Source: Streptococcus cristatus ATCC 51100 (GTDB lineage: Bacteria; Bacillota; Bacilli; Lactobacillales; Streptococcaceae). Taken from it: a DNA stretch of 64,000 nt. Positions 24,950 to 34,456 of the stretch are shown here, piece by piece (positions within the stretch are counted from its first letter, which is position 1; each line of letters starts with the position of its first letter). A model generated the notes under the pieces. That model was given only the letters and a program-made list of their open reading frames with translations. It did not search any database and had not been told where the DNA came from. Both the position numbers and the translations under genes were made by a program. Location of the stretch: assembly GCF_000222765.1 (NCBI RefSeq), contig NZ_AFUE01000004.1, positions 1 through 64,000 of the forward strand, written 5' to 3'.

Positions 24950-27379
24950 CTAAGCCATTTCAAATTTGAGTTGGCCACCTTTGACACCAACTTTGAGCGT
25001 TTGACCAGCTGCCAAATCTCCAGTTAGTAGCAACTCAGATAGCTTGTCCTCCACCTGCGTCTGCAGGGTACGGCGCAGCGGTCGCGCTCCCATTTCTGGA
25101 TCGTAACCTTCCTGAGCCAGCAATTTCAGGGCACTAGCTTGGAATTTAAGCACGATGCCTTGCTCTGCCAGACTCCTAATCAACGGTTGCACCATAATCT
25201 TGACCACTTCCTGCATATCCTCAGCAGACAGACTATGGAAGACCACCTTTTCGTCAATCCGGTTGATAAATTCAGGCCGGTAGGTCTTCTTCAATTCTTC
25301 CAGAATGCGTTTTTCCATATTGGCCTGATCAAAGCGGATGTCACGCGCGCCAAAACCAACCGTCTTATCATCCCGCAGGGCCGTTGCCCCCAGATTGCTG
25401 GTCATGATAATGATGGTATTGGAGAAGTCCACCTTGCGGCCCTTGCTATCAGTCAACTGGCCGTCATCCAAGACCTGCAAGAGGACATTGAAAATATCTG
25501 AGTGAGCCTTTTCTACCTCGTCAAAGAGGAGGACAGAATATGGACGGTTGCGCACCTTCTCCGTCAATTCGCCGCCTTCCTCATAGCCTACATAGCCTGG
25601 GGGCGCCCCGTTGAGACGACTCGCTGCGAATTTCTCCATATATTCACTCATGTCGAAGCGAATCAGGGCTGATTCATCATCAAAGAGAACTTCTGCCAAG
25701 GCCTTAGCCAACTCTGTCTTCCCGACACCCGTTGGCCCTAAGAACATAAAGGAACCAATGGGGCGTTTGCCGGTGCGGATGCCCGATTGATTGCGACGAA
25801 TAGCTCGGCTGACAGCCGAAACTGCCGCATCCTGCCCGATAACTCGTTTATGTAGTTCTTTTTCCAAATTGAGATATTTTTTGGCATCTGTCCGAGTTAA
25901 TTTCTGTACAGGAATACCTGACAAGCGACTGAGAGTCTCTAAGATATCCCCTGCTTCCACTTTCAGCTTGTAAACAGTTGACTCCTGCTCTTTTGCCAGT
26001 AGCTGGCCGACTTTTTTAAATTTTCCAGCCATCAAAGCCTGATCCACAGGCGTCAAATCCGACTGTTTATAATTCTGCGGTCCTTTATTCTGCACCGTTG
26101 CACTAGCTTCATCCAAAAGGTCAATGGCAGAGTCTGGCAAATGCTTGCTGGTCAGATAGCGATGAGCATACTTGACTGCTGTTTCAATCGCTTGATCGCT
26201 GATGACAACCTTGTGATGCTCTTCGTAGCTCTTTCTCAAGCCCTGCAAAATAGCAATGCTGTCGGCTACAGTAGGCTCTTCAATAGTGACCTTGGCAAAA
26301 CGCCGAGACAGAGCAGCATCTTTTTCGATATGTTTTTGATACTCTTCCTGCGTCGTAGCACCAACTGTCCGCAAGGTTCCCCGAGCCAGAGCAGGTTTCA
26401 GGATATTGGCCGCATCCAAGGTCGAATCAATCCCGCTGCCAGAACCCATGATGGTATGCAGCTCATCGATAAAGAGGATGACATGGCCGTCTTCTTCGAT
26501 GTCATTGATGATATTGTTCATCCGCTCTTCAAAGTCTCCGCGGAAACGAGTCCCAGCGACAACATTCATCAAGTCTAGTTCCAAGACGCGCATCTTGGCA
26601 AGTTCTGCTGGAACCTGACCAGCTGCTACGCGTTGAGCCAAACCTAGCGCCAGAGCTGTCTTACCAACCCCCGCATCACCAACTAGCACTGGATTATTCT
26701 TTGTCTTGCGGCTGAGGATCTGAATCATCCGAGAAATTTCCTCATCCCGACCGATAACTGGTTCCAGACGACCAGCCCGAGCCAGCTCTGTCAAATCCCG
26801 AGTATAGTCTTCCAGACCGCCACTAGTTGAAGGAGGCATACCCATCATATTCGCCATGGTTTGTTTGGCAGAGGCCGTGTTTTTATTTAGCGAGCGGATC
26901 GATTTGATTTCCTCTCTGCCCCAGCCAGCACGCTGCTCTAAAACCTTTCGTAAATCACTGAACCGAGGGGCTGAACTCTTATCATCATAGCCGAAACCTG
27001 CAGCTTCTAGCACACGAGCTGCCAAGATCCCACGATCAAATAGTATGGCTAGGAGAAGATGTTCTGTTCCTAGGCTTTTAGCGTGGACGGCTTCCGCAAT
27101 CTGCCCTGCTTGAGTAAAGAGCTCCTCCAAACGGTGAGAGAAAGGCAATAAGTCAAAACCGCCTTGTTTTTGATACTCTTTTCCAGTAATGTCAAAGGCT
27201 GCTTCTTCCAGTTTATCCACTTCAATAGGGAATTCATTTAGAGCCGAGCCTGCAACGCTGTAGGGATTATTAGCTAGAGCCATCAGAATCTGCCACGATT
27301 CTAAATAATCTGTAGCAAAATGACCAGCTAAAAGCTGAGCCGCTTCTAAGCTTTCTACTAAAGCTTTTGAATAGTTCAT
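24950..27379 (-). CDS. clpC: ATP-dependent Clp protease ATPase subunit ClpC
   Basis: An 809-residue AAA+ unfoldase with two N-terminal Clp repeats (residues 1-145), a first ATPase domain (Walker [10 protein letters not shown] near 234-242, Walker B VILFIDELH), a middle domain, and a second ATPase domain (GPTGVGKTE near 541-549). It delivers substrates to ClpP and works with adaptors. It follows ctsR by 4 nt. It lacks the mcsA-mcsB genes found between them in Bacillus, as is normal for streptococci. Confidence 0.96.
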   Translation of the reverse strand: MNYSKALVESLEAAQLLAGHFATDYLESWQILMALANNPYSVAGSALNEFPIEVDKLEEAAFDITGKEYQKQGGFDLLPFSHRLEELFTQAGQIAEAVHAKSLGTEHLLLAILFDRGILAARVLEAAGFGYDDKSSAPRFSDLRKVLEQRAGWGREEIKSIRSLNKNTASAKQTMANMMGMPPSTSGGLEDYTRDLTELARAGRLEPVIGRDEEISRMIQILSRKTKNNPVLVGDAGVGKTALALGLAQRVAAGQVPAELAKMRVLELDLMNVVAGTRFRGDFEERMNNIINDIEEDGHVILFIDELHTIMGSGSGIDSTLDAANILKPALARGTLRTVGATTQEEYQKHIEKDAALSRRFAKVTIEEPTVADSIAILQGLRKSYEEHHKVVISDQAIETAVKYAHRYLTSKHLPDSAIDLLDEASATVQNKGPQNYKQSDLTPVDQALMAGKFKKVGQLLAKEQESTVYKLKVEAGDILETLSRLSGIPVQKLTRTDAKKYLNLEKELHKRVIGQDAAVSAVSRAIRRNQSGIRTGKRPIGSFMFLGPTGVGKTELAKALAEVLFDDESALIRFDMSEYMEKFAASRLNGAPPGYVGYEEGGELTEKVRNRPYSVLLFDEVEKAHSDIFNVLLQVLDDGQLTDSKGRKVDFSNTIIIMTSNLGATALRDDKTVGFGARDIRFDQANMEKRILEELKKTYRPEFINRIDEKVVFHSLSAEDMQEVVKIMVQPLIRSLAEQGIVLKFQASALKLLAQEGYDPEMGARPLRRTLQTQVEDKLSELLLTGDLAAGQTLKVGVKGGQLKFEMA

Positions 27380-27383
27380 ATTC

Positions 27384-27842
27384 TTAATTTCCTTTTCTAT
27401 CTAATTGCTGCAAAATTTTCCGTAACATTCTGGCTCGAGTCCTCGGAGCCTCTGTCCCTAAGACAGCATCGCTGGCACTCGCTATGAGCAGATCCCCCTC
27501 ACGCTGACTGATAATTTTTTCATCAAAGAGCAGCTGCAAGATATCTGAAAAAACCGGCTGGCTGAGCGACTCACCAACATTGGTCAACAAATCAGACAAC
27601 ATTTGGTGCCGATCAGAAAATTCAATCTTACCAATCCTGATATAGCCACCGCCACCGCGCTTGCTTTCGACGATATAGCCCCGACTCTCCGTAAAGCGTG
27701 TCTTAATCACATAATTGATCTGACTCGGAACCACCTGAAAAACATCGGCTAACTCACTGCGCTTCAGCTCGACCATGCCCGCCTGCGCCAAAATTCTTTT
27801 GATATATTCTTCTATACTATCCGAGGTATTTTTGATGCCCAT
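27384..27842 (-). CDS. ctsR: Heat-shock repressor CtsR
   Basis: A 152-residue class III heat-shock repressor. The winged helix carries ESKRGGGGYIRI (about 63-74), the glycine-rich loop that senses temperature. It represses ctsR-clpC, clpP, clpE and often clpL and groESL. A CtsR heptad repeat overlaps its promoter, so it is autoregulated. It is the first gene of the leftward ctsR-clpC operon. Confidence 0.97.
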   Translation of the reverse strand: MGIKNTSDSIEEYIKRILAQAGMVELKRSELADVFQVVPSQINYVIKTRFTESRGYIVESKRGGGGYIRIGKIEFSDRHQMLSDLLTNVGESLSQPVFSDILQLLFDEKIISQREGDLLIASASDAVLGTEAPRTRARMLRKILQQLDRKGN

Positions 27843-27897
27843 GATATACCTTTCTATCTGTTATATCTAAAAATAAGCATTCAAGTCTTCTCTAACA

Positions 27898-27919
27898 TTG
27901 ACTATCTTTGACTATTATA
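27898..27919 (-). promoter_or_regulatory. CtsR box and -10 of ctsR-clpC
   Basis: On the minus strand AGTCAAAGATAGTCAA (27898-27913) matches the CtsR tandem heptad pattern (GGTCAAA-N3-GGTCAAA) and directly follows TATAAT (27914-27919). Binding here would block transcription start. Confidence 0.88.
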
Positions 27920-28037
27920 CCGAAAAAATCTATTTTTTGAAAGAAAAAGAAGTACCAGAAAGCTTGAAAATATCTGATAATTCAGAGTAATGAAAAAGAT
28001 TGATAGACTGAGTAAATACGATTGTAATCGCTTGCCT

Positions 28038-28088
28038 TTTACTTTTAAAGACTTATAATAAAGGTGTGAAAGTGTGGTGTTTACACCA
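28038..28088 (+). promoter_or_regulatory. Promoter with a TGGTGT-TT-ACACCA palindrome
   Basis: TTGCCT and TATAAT, 16 bp apart (about 28032-28059), drive the small membrane protein gene. Just after the start site is the perfect palindrome TGGTGTTTACACCA (28075-28088), a likely operator. Confidence 0.6.
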
Positions 28089-28130
28089 TCAACCGTATCC
28101 AAACAATCATCATCAAAAGGAGGTTTTCCA

Positions 28131-28481
28131 ATGAAAATAAACTGGCTCAACTATACCCATCATGTACTTAGCTGCCTTTTGGTCACTCTGAGTATCTTGA
28201 CAATTTTTTCTGCCGAGTATGTCGTTTTCCCAACAAGCCTTCTTCTAGGCTGTCTCCTCATTCCTCTGCTCTTTGAACAGCACTTATTCAGTCGCCGAAT
28301 GACTTGGGGCCTCAGCGTTTTCTTTGCCATTCTTGTTTTTGCCCTTCTCTTTATCATCAAAACCAATCATATCTCCCTTAGCTATCCAGCAACAACCCTT
28401 CTTCTTTTTGTACTAGCAAGCCTGAGTTTTTCAAACTCCTTTATCCTTCACAAACATAAAGAACAAAAAGCCGCTAGATAA
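28131..28481 (+). CDS. Small membrane protein, function unknown
   Basis: A 116-residue protein with four likely membrane helices and a basic tail (HKHKEQKAAR). I do not recognise the family. I set the start at the ATG at 28131, which has a strong site (AAAGGAGG, 7 nt spacing); an upstream in-frame ATG would lack one. It has its own promoter, operator-like palindrome and terminator, so it is a single-gene unit that is probably regulated. It diverges from ctsR. Confidence 0.75.
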   Translation: MKINWLNYTHHVLSCLLVTLSILTIFSAEYVVFPTSLLLGCLLIPLLFEQHLFSRRMTWGLSVFFAILVFALLFIIKTNHISLSYPATTLLLFVLASLSFSNSFILHKHKEQKAAR

Positions 28482-28491
28482 AGCTATCCAA

Positions 28492-28545
28492 TAAAAAGTG
28501 TGGAAGCAACATGAGCTCGGAAGAGCCCTGGATTCCACACTTTTC
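28492..28545 (+). terminator. Terminator after the small membrane protein gene
   Basis: AAAAGTGTGGAA pairs with TTCCACACTTTT across a 27-nt loop that has its own short GAGCTC/GAGCCC pairing. Confidence 0.85.
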
Positions 28546-28747
28546 TTATTCTATAAGGAGCTGGATGGTAGCCAAATATTCTTAAATGATTAGCCCACTC
28601 TGCCAGCCTAAACTAGACTTTCAGAAAATTTTCTCCTCTCTATTTTCCTACTTTCATTTTCTTTTTAATTATATTATAATATCTAGAAAACACATTTTCT
28701 AATCTAATCGCTTTAAAAAATGATAGTATTCTACGAAGGAGGGCGAC

Positions 28748-29620
28748 ATGATGGATTTGGGTCAATTGCACAAAACTACTGAATATAAGAATCAAGGGAC
28801 CCCCTATTCTCTGACGCGGACCATTACGGAAAACGGCCAGCCTGACATCCTCTTCCACTGGCACACCGACGTTGAAATCATTTACGTCCACGAAGGAAGT
28901 GCCCAATTTCATATCGACGATCATTATTTTAACAGCCACAAAGGCGATATTGTCCTGATTCGTCCCAATGCCCTCCACTCCATTCATCCGATTGAGCAGC
29001 AGCGCCACTACATGGATGCCATTAACTTTCACTTGGACTTGATGGGCTATTCGGCCATGGATCATGCTAGTATCCACTACTTACAGCCTCTCTATAATGG
29101 TCAATTGGACTTTGTCCACGTCATCAAGCCGACTGATCAAGCCTATGAGGAAATTCGTCAATGCCTGCTGGCTACTATGGAAACCGGTTATTGCCAAAAG
29201 AAATACTATGAATTTCAGCTCAAGGCCCAGCTCAATCAGCTCTTCTACTTGCTCTTTGAAAACGGCTATATCGTCTCCAAGGAGCTATCTGCCGAGGGCT
29301 ACCGCAAGGAAGAGAAAATTCGGTCTATCATCGACTATATCAATGAGCATTATCAGGAAGAACTCTCTATTGATCAGCTGTCTGGTATTTGCGGCTACAG
29401 TCCTACGCACTTCATGAATTTCTTCAAAAAACATCTGGGCGTTTCTTGCATCGAATATCTGATTCAATTTCGCCTGCGCAAGGCTGCCGAGCTCCTCCAG
29501 CACTCCACTCTGTCAGTTCTGGAAATCTCAAGCCAGTCTGGTTTTAATAACCTTTCTAATTTCAACCGACAATTTAAGAAATACTATCAAATGACACCCA
29601 GTCAATATCGAAGGAAATAG
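28748..29620 (+). CDS. AraC-family transcriptional regulator with cupin domain
   Basis: A 290-residue regulator. The N-terminal cupin (about 20-120) has FHWHTDVEIIYVHEGSA; the C-terminal AraC domain has two helix-turn-helix units (about 190-290), ending in SGFNNLSNFNRQFKKYYQMTPSQYRR. Such proteins sense sugars or glycosides and usually activate adjacent uptake genes, but here no target gene is beside it, so its regulon is elsewhere. The ribosome site is GGAGG 5 nt before ATG. Promoter region 28546-28747 is A/T rich. Confidence 0.93.
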   Translation: MMDLGQLHKTTEYKNQGTPYSLTRTITENGQPDILFHWHTDVEIIYVHEGSAQFHIDDHYFNSHKGDIVLIRPNALHSIHPIEQQRHYMDAINFHLDLMGYSAMDHASIHYLQPLYNGQLDFVHVIKPTDQAYEEIRQCLLATMETGYCQKKYYEFQLKAQLNQLFYLLFENGYIVSKELSAEGYRKEEKIRSIIDYINEHYQEELSIDQLSGICGYSPTHFMNFFKKHLGVSCIEYLIQFRLRKAAELLQHSTLSVLEISSQSGFNNLSNFNRQFKKYYQMTPSQYRRK

Positions 29621-29621
29621 G

Positions 29622-29654
29622 GAAATCTCCAGTCAACTGATTGGAGGTTTTTTT
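29622..29654 (+). terminator. Terminator after the AraC gene
   Basis: AAATCTCCAGTCA pairs with TGATTGGAGGTTT and is followed by a run of T. Confidence 0.85.
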
Positions 29655-29672
29655 ATCTGAACATGATTAATA

Positions 29673-29706
29673 AAAAAACGAACAGACTAAATATCTGTTC
29701 GTTTTA
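29673..29706 (-). terminator. clpL terminator
   Basis: On the minus strand AACGAACAGA pairs with TCTGTTCGTT around a 7-nt loop, with T7 after it. Confidence 0.9.
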
Positions 29707-29730
29707 CGGGATTTTGAAAGTTATAGGTAG

Positions 29731-31845
29731 TTATTCTGCTGATTTTTCACGGATCACCAAGGTTCCATCTTCCATATCTGCAGTCAAGTGCTTAGCATCT
29801 AGATTATCCAAGTGGAAGTCAGTCACCTTGTCACGAATTTGTTGCTCGATAACGCGGCGAAGCGGACGAACACCCATGACTTGGTCATAACCAGCATCGC
29901 GCAGGAATTCCTTAGCCGCATCAGATACTGCCAGATCAATTTCCTTCTTGCTCAAGGTTTGATTTACTTCAACCAGCATGAGATTCACAATTTCCATCAA
30001 ATCTTCTTTCTTGAGATGAGAGAACTCGATAACCGCATTGAAACGATTGAGGAACTCTGGACGGAAATAATGTTTGAGTCGCTCCATCAGATCCGGCTTT
30101 TCTGCATCCTCTTCCAAGCCTGCTTCGTAGCCAAAGCCAGCATTGGAAGTCGCAATGATAACCGTGTTTTTGAAGTTAACAGTATTCCCTTGACCATCCG
30201 TCAAGCGACCGTCATCCAGAACTTGAAGAAGAAGGGTAATCACTTGTGGATCCGCCTTTTCAATCTCATCCAAGAGAATGATAGAGTAAGGATTGCGGCG
30301 CACGCGCTCGGTCAGGGTGTTGTTGTTGTCATCATAGCCGACATAACCAGCAGTCGTACCAATCAGCTTGGAAACCGCTGTGCGGTCACTGTATTCAGAC
30401 ATATCCAGACGGATGATAGCATCCTTGGTACCGAACATATCCAAAGCCAGTTGCTTAGCAAGCTCAGTCTTACCAACACCAGTTGGACCAACAAAGAGGA
30501 AGCTTCCGATTGGACGGTTGCCTTCATCAAAGCCTGCACGATTACGGCGGATGGCACGAGCCACAGCTTCTACAGCCTTGTCTTGGCCAATCACCTTGGC
30601 TTTAAGACGATCATTCATGCCCTTAAGGCGCTCAATATCGCTAGCGCCCATTTGAGATACCGGCACACCAGTCATTCGTTCAACAGACTCTGCCACATCA
30701 TTGACTGTCGCCGTCACCTTCATATCCTCAGTGTGATTTTGGATCTTCTTTTCCAGCTCTTCAATGCGGGTCTTAGCATTCAAAGCTGCTTCATAGTCTT
30801 CTTTTTCAACAGCTGCTTCCTGTTTGTCTTTCTGTTCAGCAATCTCATTTTCAACTGCATGAACATCAGTCACTGGATGCTGGGCTGCCAAGTGGGCAGC
30901 AGTCACGTCGACTAGGTCAATCGCCTTGTCTGGCAGGCTTCGTTGTGGAATATACTGAACAGAGTAATCCACAGCCGCTTTCAGCACTTCATCCGGCAGG
31001 ATGACATTGTGGTGCTTTTCGTACAAGTCCCGAATGCCTCGAAGGATCTGATAGGTATCTTCGGCAGATGGTGCATTGACCTTAACTTCATTGAAACGAC
31101 GAGCCAGAGCTGCATTTTTGAGAATGGTATTGCGGTACTCGTCTTGAGTAGTAGCCCCGATAACGGTCAACTCACCGCGAGAAAGCGCTGGTTTGAGAAT
31201 ATCTGCCAAGCCCTTAGAGCCACTATCTCCGCCAGTAGAGCCAGCCCCCAGAATTTGATGGATTTCGTCAAAGAAGAGGATGATGTTGCCGGCTTCCTTG
31301 ACTTCATTGACCAAGTTTTGGATATTTTCTTCAAAGCTACCACGATATTGAGTACCAGCTTCCAGACCGGAAATATCGACAGAAATAATTTCTTTATTCT
31401 TGATGGCCGCTGGCACATCACCATTGACAATAGCCTGAGCCAATCCTTCTACGACAGCTGTCTTACCAACTCCGGCATCACCGACCAGAACTGGATTATT
31501 CTTAGTCCGGCGAGAAAGAATTTCAGCTGTTTCTTGGATTTCCTTATTGCGTCCAATGACTGGATCTAACTTACCATCACGCGCTTCTTGAGTCAAATTG
31601 CGACCTAGCTTAGCCAGAATGCCATCTTGCTTAGGCCCATGCGCTCCAGCTTGCACATCCTGTTCGCCAACTACTTGACCAGGGAGCTTGCCAGTAGCTC
31701 GGTACTGAGCAAACTCTTCCGGTGTGACCTCTCTACCATTGATCAAGTAGCGCCGGTGTTCGCTGTTGTAGCCGCCCATGCGCCCCATGAGTTGGTTGAA
31801 AAGGTCGTCCATACTGTTAAAATTGTTGTAATTGTTGTTCATCAT
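29731..31845 (-). CDS. clpL: ClpL heat-shock AAA+ ATPase
   Basis: A 704-residue HSP100 protein matching streptococcal ClpL: a short Asn/Met-rich start ([20 protein letters not shown]), no Clp N-domain, first ATPase domain with GDAGVGKTA (about 119-127), a UVR-like middle coil ([20 protein letters not shown]) and second ATPase domain with GPTGVGKTE. It lacks the tripeptide ClpP loop region seen in ClpC, so it acts as a chaperone. Induced by heat through CtsR in relatives. Here a CtsR box is not obvious in its promoter, which instead has a TGTAAAC palindrome and a 300-nt leader. Confidence 0.95.
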   Translation of the reverse strand: MMNNNYNNFNSMDDLFNQLMGRMGGYNSEHRRYLINGREVTPEEFAQYRATGKLPGQVVGEQDVQAGAHGPKQDGILAKLGRNLTQEARDGKLDPVIGRNKEIQETAEILSRRTKNNPVLVGDAGVGKTAVVEGLAQAIVNGDVPAAIKNKEIISVDISGLEAGTQYRGSFEENIQNLVNEVKEAGNIILFFDEIHQILGAGSTGGDSGSKGLADILKPALSRGELTVIGATTQDEYRNTILKNAALARRFNEVKVNAPSAEDTYQILRGIRDLYEKHHNVILPDEVLKAAVDYSVQYIPQRSLPDKAIDLVDVTAAHLAAQHPVTDVHAVENEIAEQKDKQEAAVEKEDYEAALNAKTRIEELEKKIQNHTEDMKVTATVNDVAESVERMTGVPVSQMGASDIERLKGMNDRLKAKVIGQDKAVEAVARAIRRNRAGFDEGNRPIGSFLFVGPTGVGKTELAKQLALDMFGTKDAIIRLDMSEYSDRTAVSKLIGTTAGYVGYDDNNNTLTERVRRNPYSIILLDEIEKADPQVITLLLQVLDDGRLTDGQGNTVNFKNTVIIATSNAGFGYEAGLEEDAEKPDLMERLKHYFRPEFLNRFNAVIEFSHLKKEDLMEIVNLMLVEVNQTLSKKEIDLAVSDAAKEFLRDAGYDQVMGVRPLRRVIEQQIRDKVTDFHLDNLDAKHLTADMEDGTLVIREKSAE

Positions 31846-32128
31846 TTTTCCTCACTTTTTATACGTTTTTATATCATTTTTTTCATTTACTAAAGTTTCA
31901 GATAAGAAATCTCTTTCTTACCTACTGTACATTTATGTTCATATCGGAGATCTTCTCCTATCTATTATTTTACATAACTTATTCTATTTCCAAAAATTAA
32001 GACTCCTTCAGTCTCTTACTTTATGGATGAGTTGGATCTATTTCAGAAGAATATAATGTTACATAATTTTTAATCCTCCCAAAAATAATCGCCTACTGGC
32101 TACATCCTCATCTTCTGAATAAATTCTG

Positions 32129-32182
32129 TGTAAACTTTTTGTTTACAGTTGTAATTATACATCCTTTTTACTCCCTTGTCAA
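32129..32182 (-). promoter_or_regulatory. clpL promoter with TGTAAAC-N5-GTTTACA operator
   Basis: On the minus strand TTGACA (32177-32182) and TATAAT (32154-32159) are 17 bp apart, a near-perfect promoter. A perfect palindrome TGTAAACAAAAAGTTTACA (32129-32147) covers the start site. The transcript would have a ~300-nt leader to clpL, which I searched (31846-32128) and found only short stems and a start-stop ATGTAA behind GGGAGG. Confidence 0.75.
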
Positions 32183-32221
32183 TAGGTTTTAACAAAAAAA
32201 TTACATAATTTTTTAAAAGTC

Positions 32222-32255
32222 AAAAAACTTCCCCCACATAGAAATGTGAAGAAAG
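32222..32255 (-). terminator. Terminator of the ABC importer operon
   Basis: On the minus strand CTTC-ACAT and ATGT-GGGGGAAG pair around TTCT, followed by TTTTTT. Confidence 0.7.
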
Positions 32256-32275
32256 CTTCTCTATTTTGATACAAG

Positions 32276-33040
32276 TTAAATCATATACTCTACACTATAA
32301 CTGGCATCCGACAGAATGCGGGACAGAAACTGTTTGGTCCGCTCCTCCTTGGGACTGGTGAAGAATTCCTGTGGAGGATTTTCTTCGATGATGTGACCTC
32401 CGTCCATAAAGATGACATGGTTGGCCACATCACGGGCAAAGCTCATCTCGTGGGTCACAACGACCATGGTCACTCCCTCCTGAGCCAGCTGCTTCATGAC
32501 ACTGAGCACTTCACCGACCAGTTCCGGATCTAGAGCCGAAGTTGGCTCATCCAGCAGGATGACATCTGGCTTGACAGCAATGGCGCGGGCAATCCCAATC
32601 CGCTGCTGCTGGCCGCCTGATAGTTGAGAAGGATAGTAGTCCTTGTAGGCTAAAAGGCCCACGCGCTTCAAGGCATCTTCCGCAATCTCAAGCGCTTCTT
32701 CTCTCGGTATCTTACGAGCGATCACTAAGCCCTCTAAGATATTTTCAAGGGCTGTTTTATTGGCAAAGAGATTATAATGTTGGAAGACAAAGGCCGTCTT
32801 TCTGCGTATTTCCAAAATCTCCTTTTTGCTAAGTTTGGCCAAATCATAGTCCTTACCAGCCAAAGTCAGCTGGCCGCCATCCGCCTTTTCTAAGTGATTC
32901 AGACAGCGCAGAAATGTTGTTTTCCCAGAGCCTGAGGGACCAAGAATTACCACAACGTCGCCTTGATTGACCCTGAGACTGACATCTGCCAGCACCTGGT
33001 GCTCTCCAAATCGTTTGGAGATATGTTTTACTTCTAACAT
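32276..33040 (-). CDS. Polar amino acid ABC transporter, ATP-binding protein
   Basis: A 254-residue ABC ATPase with Walker [10 protein letters not shown] (about 34-42), signature LSGGQQQR (about 142-149), Walker B VILLDEP and the switch histidine in VVTHEMSF. It resembles GlnQ/TcyN-type ATPases of amino acid importers. It is the last gene of a five-gene leftward operon with two permeases, a solute-binding protein and a URO-D-like protein, 12 nt after the second permease. Confidence 0.95.
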   Translation of the reverse strand: MLEVKHISKRFGEHQVLADVSLRVNQGDVVVILGPSGSGKTTFLRCLNHLEKADGGQLTLAGKDYDLAKLSKKEILEIRRKTAFVFQHYNLFANKTALENILEGLVIARKIPREEALEIAEDALKRVGLLAYKDYYPSQLSGGQQQRIGIARAIAVKPDVILLDEPTSALDPELVGEVLSVMKQLAQEGVTMVVVTHEMSFARDVANHVIFMDGGHIIEENPPQEFFTSPKEERTKQFLSRILSDASYSVEYMI

Positions 33041-33052
33041 AATCTTTCCTTC

Positions 33053-33739
33053 CTAAGCAAGAGCGTAGCGCTTTTCCAAGCTTCTAAACATCCACTGAAT
33101 CAAGCCGCAGATAATGAGATAAATAACAAAAATCACTAAGTAAGACTCTGAATACTGGTAAGAATGAGAGGCTTCGACCTTAGCCAAAGCTGTAATATCC
33201 TTGACCGTCATGACAAATACCAGTGAGGTCCCCTTAACCAAATTGATAACCAGATTGGCGAGATTGGGCAGGGCAGAACGCAGAGCCTGAGGAAAAACAA
33301 TTCTCCGATAAGCTTGAAAATTCGTTAAACCAATCGCTTGAGCCGCCTCCAACTGCCCTTTATCCACTGTCAAAATAGCAGAGCGCAAGATTTCCGATAA
33401 ACTCCCTGTTGTCATCAAGCTATAGATGATGAAAGCATAGTAAAGCGGATTGAACTTAAAGACGTCTACCTGACTGCCTAGACTTTTGAAAAATTGATTC
33501 AGCAAGCTAGGAAATAGACTGTAGAAAAAGAGGATAAGTAAAATGGGCGGCGTCGCCCGAATGAAGGCCAGATAAACCACCGAAAAGGTTCGCACACCTC
33601 GAACTTTATAAATCTGACCTAGAGCTAAGAGAAGGGCTGGAATAAAGCTGAGCAGAATAGCCACTATCATGATAATCAGTGTGACCGGTATGCCCTTCAA
33701 AGTAACCAGAAAGGTATTTACAATATAATTCAAATCCAT
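33053..33739 (-). CDS. Amino acid ABC transporter permease (HisM-type)
   Basis: A 228-residue permease with five membrane helices and the EAA-type motif EAAQAIGLTNFQAYRRIVFPQA (about 130-150) that docks on the ATPase. It pairs with the adjacent permease, 3 nt away, as a heterodimer of the polar amino acid uptake family; TcyL/TcyM of the cystine system is the nearest type. Confidence 0.92.
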   Translation of the reverse strand: MDLNYIVNTFLVTLKGIPVTLIIMIVAILLSFIPALLLALGQIYKVRGVRTFSVVYLAFIRATPPILLILFFYSLFPSLLNQFFKSLGSQVDVFKFNPLYYAFIIYSLMTTGSLSEILRSAILTVDKGQLEAAQAIGLTNFQAYRRIVFPQALRSALPNLANLVINLVKGTSLVFVMTVKDITALAKVEASHSYQYSESYLVIFVIYLIICGLIQWMFRSLEKRYALA

Positions 33740-33742
33740 GCT

Positions 33743-34435
33743 TTACCTCTCCTTGACTGTCAGACTTTTTTCCAGAAGCTGGGAAGCCAGCGAGACCACT
33801 AGGGCAATCCCCCAGTAAATCAAGGCCACCGCTGTATAGGTTTCGAGGGAATAATTGCCCAGATTCCGGCTGATGAGATTTTGCCCCGCTCCCATAACAT
33901 CCACTGCCCCAATCGTATAGGCCAGCGCAGCATCCCGCATGAGATTAAGAAAGGCGGTAGTCAAATTGGGCAGGGCAATACGAAAAGCTTGTGGCAGAAT
34001 GATCCGCAGAAAAGTCTGCACTGGTGTCAAGCCAATACTGAGACCTGCCTCGGTCTGTCCCTTGGGAACAGCAAGATAAGCTGCCTTGAAGACTTCTGCA
34101 ATCATGGCCGCAAAGAGCAGAATCATGGTAATGATGACAAATACGGTCCGTGACCAATTGTTGATATCCAGTCCCAACCACCATTTTAAAAACTCTGGAA
34201 TGCCATAGAAGACCAAGAAGAGCAAGACAATAGGCGGTGTACACCGAAGGATAAATATATATCCTCTAGCCAGACCAGCAAAAGTCGGCTCCTCCACAAC
34301 CTGAGCCCAGGCCAACAGACCACCTAGCAAGGAGCCAATTAAAACCGTCACGAACATAATCCATAAAGTAGTCGGCAAGGCCTGTAACAAACCAGGCAGC
34401 AGGCCAAAAACACGGGACAAATCATAAGCGACCAT
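33743..34435 (-). CDS. Amino acid ABC transporter permease (HisM-type)
   Basis: A 230-residue permease with five helices and the docking motif EAGLSIGLTPVQTFLRIILPQA (about 131-152). It lies between the solute-binding protein gene (21 nt) and the second permease gene. Together with that gene it forms the membrane channel of the importer. Confidence 0.92.
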   Translation of the reverse strand: MVAYDLSRVFGLLPGLLQALPTTLWIMFVTVLIGSLLGGLLAWAQVVEEPTFAGLARGYIFILRCTPPIVLLFLVFYGIPEFLKWWLGLDINNWSRTVFVIITMILLFAAMIAEVFKAAYLAVPKGQTEAGLSIGLTPVQTFLRIILPQAFRIALPNLTTAFLNLMRDAALAYTIGAVDVMGAGQNLISRNLGNYSLETYTAVALIYWGIALVVSLASQLLEKSLTVKER

Positions 34436-34456
34436 ACGGTCTCCTTTCTCCAGCTT

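Noticed and set aside
29812-30915. A 367-codon rightward open frame inside clpL
   Set aside because: It lies antisense to clpL and its protein has no recognisable features.
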